This document shows positions 5,674 through 6,544 of a DNA stretch of 6,544 nucleotides, piece after piece. Origin of the DNA: Halovenus sp. (lineage in GTDB: Archaea; Halobacteriota; Halobacteria; Halobacteriales; Haloarculaceae); NCBI GenBank assembly GCA_003551265.1, contig PUMG01000060.1, positions 1-6,544 on the forward strand, given 5' to 3'. The first letter of the stretch is position 1; each line of letters starts with the position of its first letter. The notes beneath the pieces were generated by a model, which made no database searches, was not told the DNA's origin, and worked only from the letters and a program-made list of their open reading frames with translations. The translations under genes were made by a program, and so were the position numbers.

Positions 5674-6544
5674 ATGAACGCAAAGCGGGAGATGACGAGC
5701 GTCGACATTGCGGCGTTCGTCGGCGAATTCGCCGCCTACGAGGGTGCCCGACTCGACAAGGCGTATCTCTACGACGACATGGTTCGGTTGCGGTTACGAC
5801 ACTACGACCGTGGCCGCGTCGAGTTGCTCATCCACCTCGGCGATACGAAACATACCCGCGTCGCACGACCTGAGCGCGTGCCGAACGCACCGGAGCGGCC
5901 GCCGAACTTCGCGATGATGCTCCGCAACCGCCTCGAAAACGCTGAAGTTGTCGGTATCGAGCAGTTCGAGTTCGACCGCATCGTTCTGATTCACTTCGAG
6001 CGTGGCAGTGTGCGAACGACGATTGTCGCGGAGCTGTTCGGCGACGGCAATCTGGCGGTGCTCGACGGCGTCGGTCAGGTCGTCGACTGCCTCGACACTG
6101 TCCGCCTCAAATCCCGAACCGTCGTCCCCGGTTCGCCCTACGAGTTTCCGGGTGCCCGGTTCAATCCCATGACCGTCGACCGCGAGGGCTTCGTCGCCCG
6201 GATGGACCAATCAGACACCGACGTCGTCCGGACGCTCGCCACCCAGCTCAACTTCGGTGGTCTCTGGGGCGAAGAGCTGTGTACCCGTGCGGGCATCGAG
6301 AAAACGCTCGATATCCAAGACGCTACCGAGACCGAGTACGACCGACTGTACGAAGTCATCGAAGCACTTCGTACTCGACTCCGGCGCGGTGACCTCGACC
6401 CTCGAGTGTACTTTGAGGAGGCCGAGGATGGGAACGGAGACGCCGGAGACGCCACAGACGGGGCGAAACCCATGGACGTGACACCGGTTCCGCTCGAAGA
6501 ACACGAGCACCTGGCACACGAGCGCTACGACCAGTTCACCGAGG
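5674..6544 (+). CDS. rqcH: Ribosome rescue protein RqcH (NEMF/Rqc2, NFACT family), N-terminal part
   Basis: 290 residues are visible and the frame is open at the right edge. RqcH/Rqc2/NEMF proteins bind obstructed large ribosomal subunits carrying peptidyl-tRNA and, in bacteria and eukaryotes, recruit tRNA to add C-terminal tails that mark the nascent chain for degradation. The NFACT-N domain is clear. It shows TSVDIAAFVGEF (8-19), GARLDKAYLYDDMVRLRL (24-41), NFAMMLRNRLENA (78-90) and IEQFEFDRIVLIHF (95-108) with the family Asp-Arg pair at D101-R102. NFGGLWGEELCTRAGIEK (193-210) is the diagnostic helix-hairpin segment. An acidic Gly/Ala/Asp linker (249-266) follows. The coiled coil and NFACT-R domain must lie beyond the edge. 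The ATG at 5674 gives the haloarchaeal-looking MNAKREMTSVD start; ATG 5692 is a possible alternative. The 167-bp divergent region upstream (5507-5673) contains no further gene. Confidence 0.94.
   Translation, partial: MNAKREMTSVDIAAFVGEFAAYEGARLDKAYLYDDMVRLRLRHYDRGRVELLIHLGDTKHTRVARPERVPNAPERPPNFAMMLRNRLENAEVVGIEQFEFDRIVLIHFERGSVRTTIVAELFGDGNLAVLDGVGQVVDCLDTVRLKSRTVVPGSPYEFPGARFNPMTVDREGFVARMDQSDTDVVRTLATQLNFGGLWGEELCTRAGIEKTLDIQDATETEYDRLYEVIEALRTRLRRGDLDPRVYFEEAEDGNGDAGDATDGAKPMDVTPVPLEEHEHLAHERYDQFTE

Overview
The window looks like an ordinary piece of haloarchaeal chromosome. The signs are GC-rich DNA, acidic proteins with many Asp/Glu residues and GTC/GAC/CTC-type codons, tight gene packing, start codons without Shine-Dalgarno sequences but with TATA-like elements about 24-28 bp upstream (leaderless transcription), and a RqcH-type protein close to the archaeal form. 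No RNA gene, CRISPR array, insertion sequence or prophage gene was seen.

Left part (1-2733): the 3' end of a cystathionine gamma-synthase/lyase-type PLP enzyme (+, 1-304) is followed by a membrane-anchored SPFH/band 7 (stomatin-like) protein (+, 366-1448) with four hendecad repeats. Converging on it is a two-gene minus-strand operon: a class I SAM-dependent methyltransferase (1870-2733) and an RDD-family membrane protein (1445-1873), joined by an ATGA start/stop overlap.

Middle part (2852-4472): a PiT/PHO4-family anion permease (-, 2852-4000) is divergent from a single-domain rhodanese (+, 4122-4472). Their 121-bp intergenic region carries an 18-bp dyad and an 8-bp inverted repeat. The permease has non-canonical residues at all four places where ordinary phosphate PiT proteins carry their GAND and STTH signatures.

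Right part (4469-6544): a haloarchaeal membrane/coiled-coil protein, probably of the DUF7260 type (-), converges on the rhodanese gene. It is divergent from rqcH (+, 5674 to beyond the window edge), which encodes the NFACT-domain ribosome-rescue factor.

The genes do not form one obvious pathway. The three with a possible common theme are the trans-sulfuration-type PLP enzyme, the atypical PiT permease and the rhodanese, which could all touch sulfur metabolism. That is inference from proximity and family only. I found no convincing new defence or mobile system. The most interesting points are the altered PiT signatures, the dyads in the PiT/rhodanese intergenic region, and the start ambiguity and lower GC of the DUF7260-like gene.
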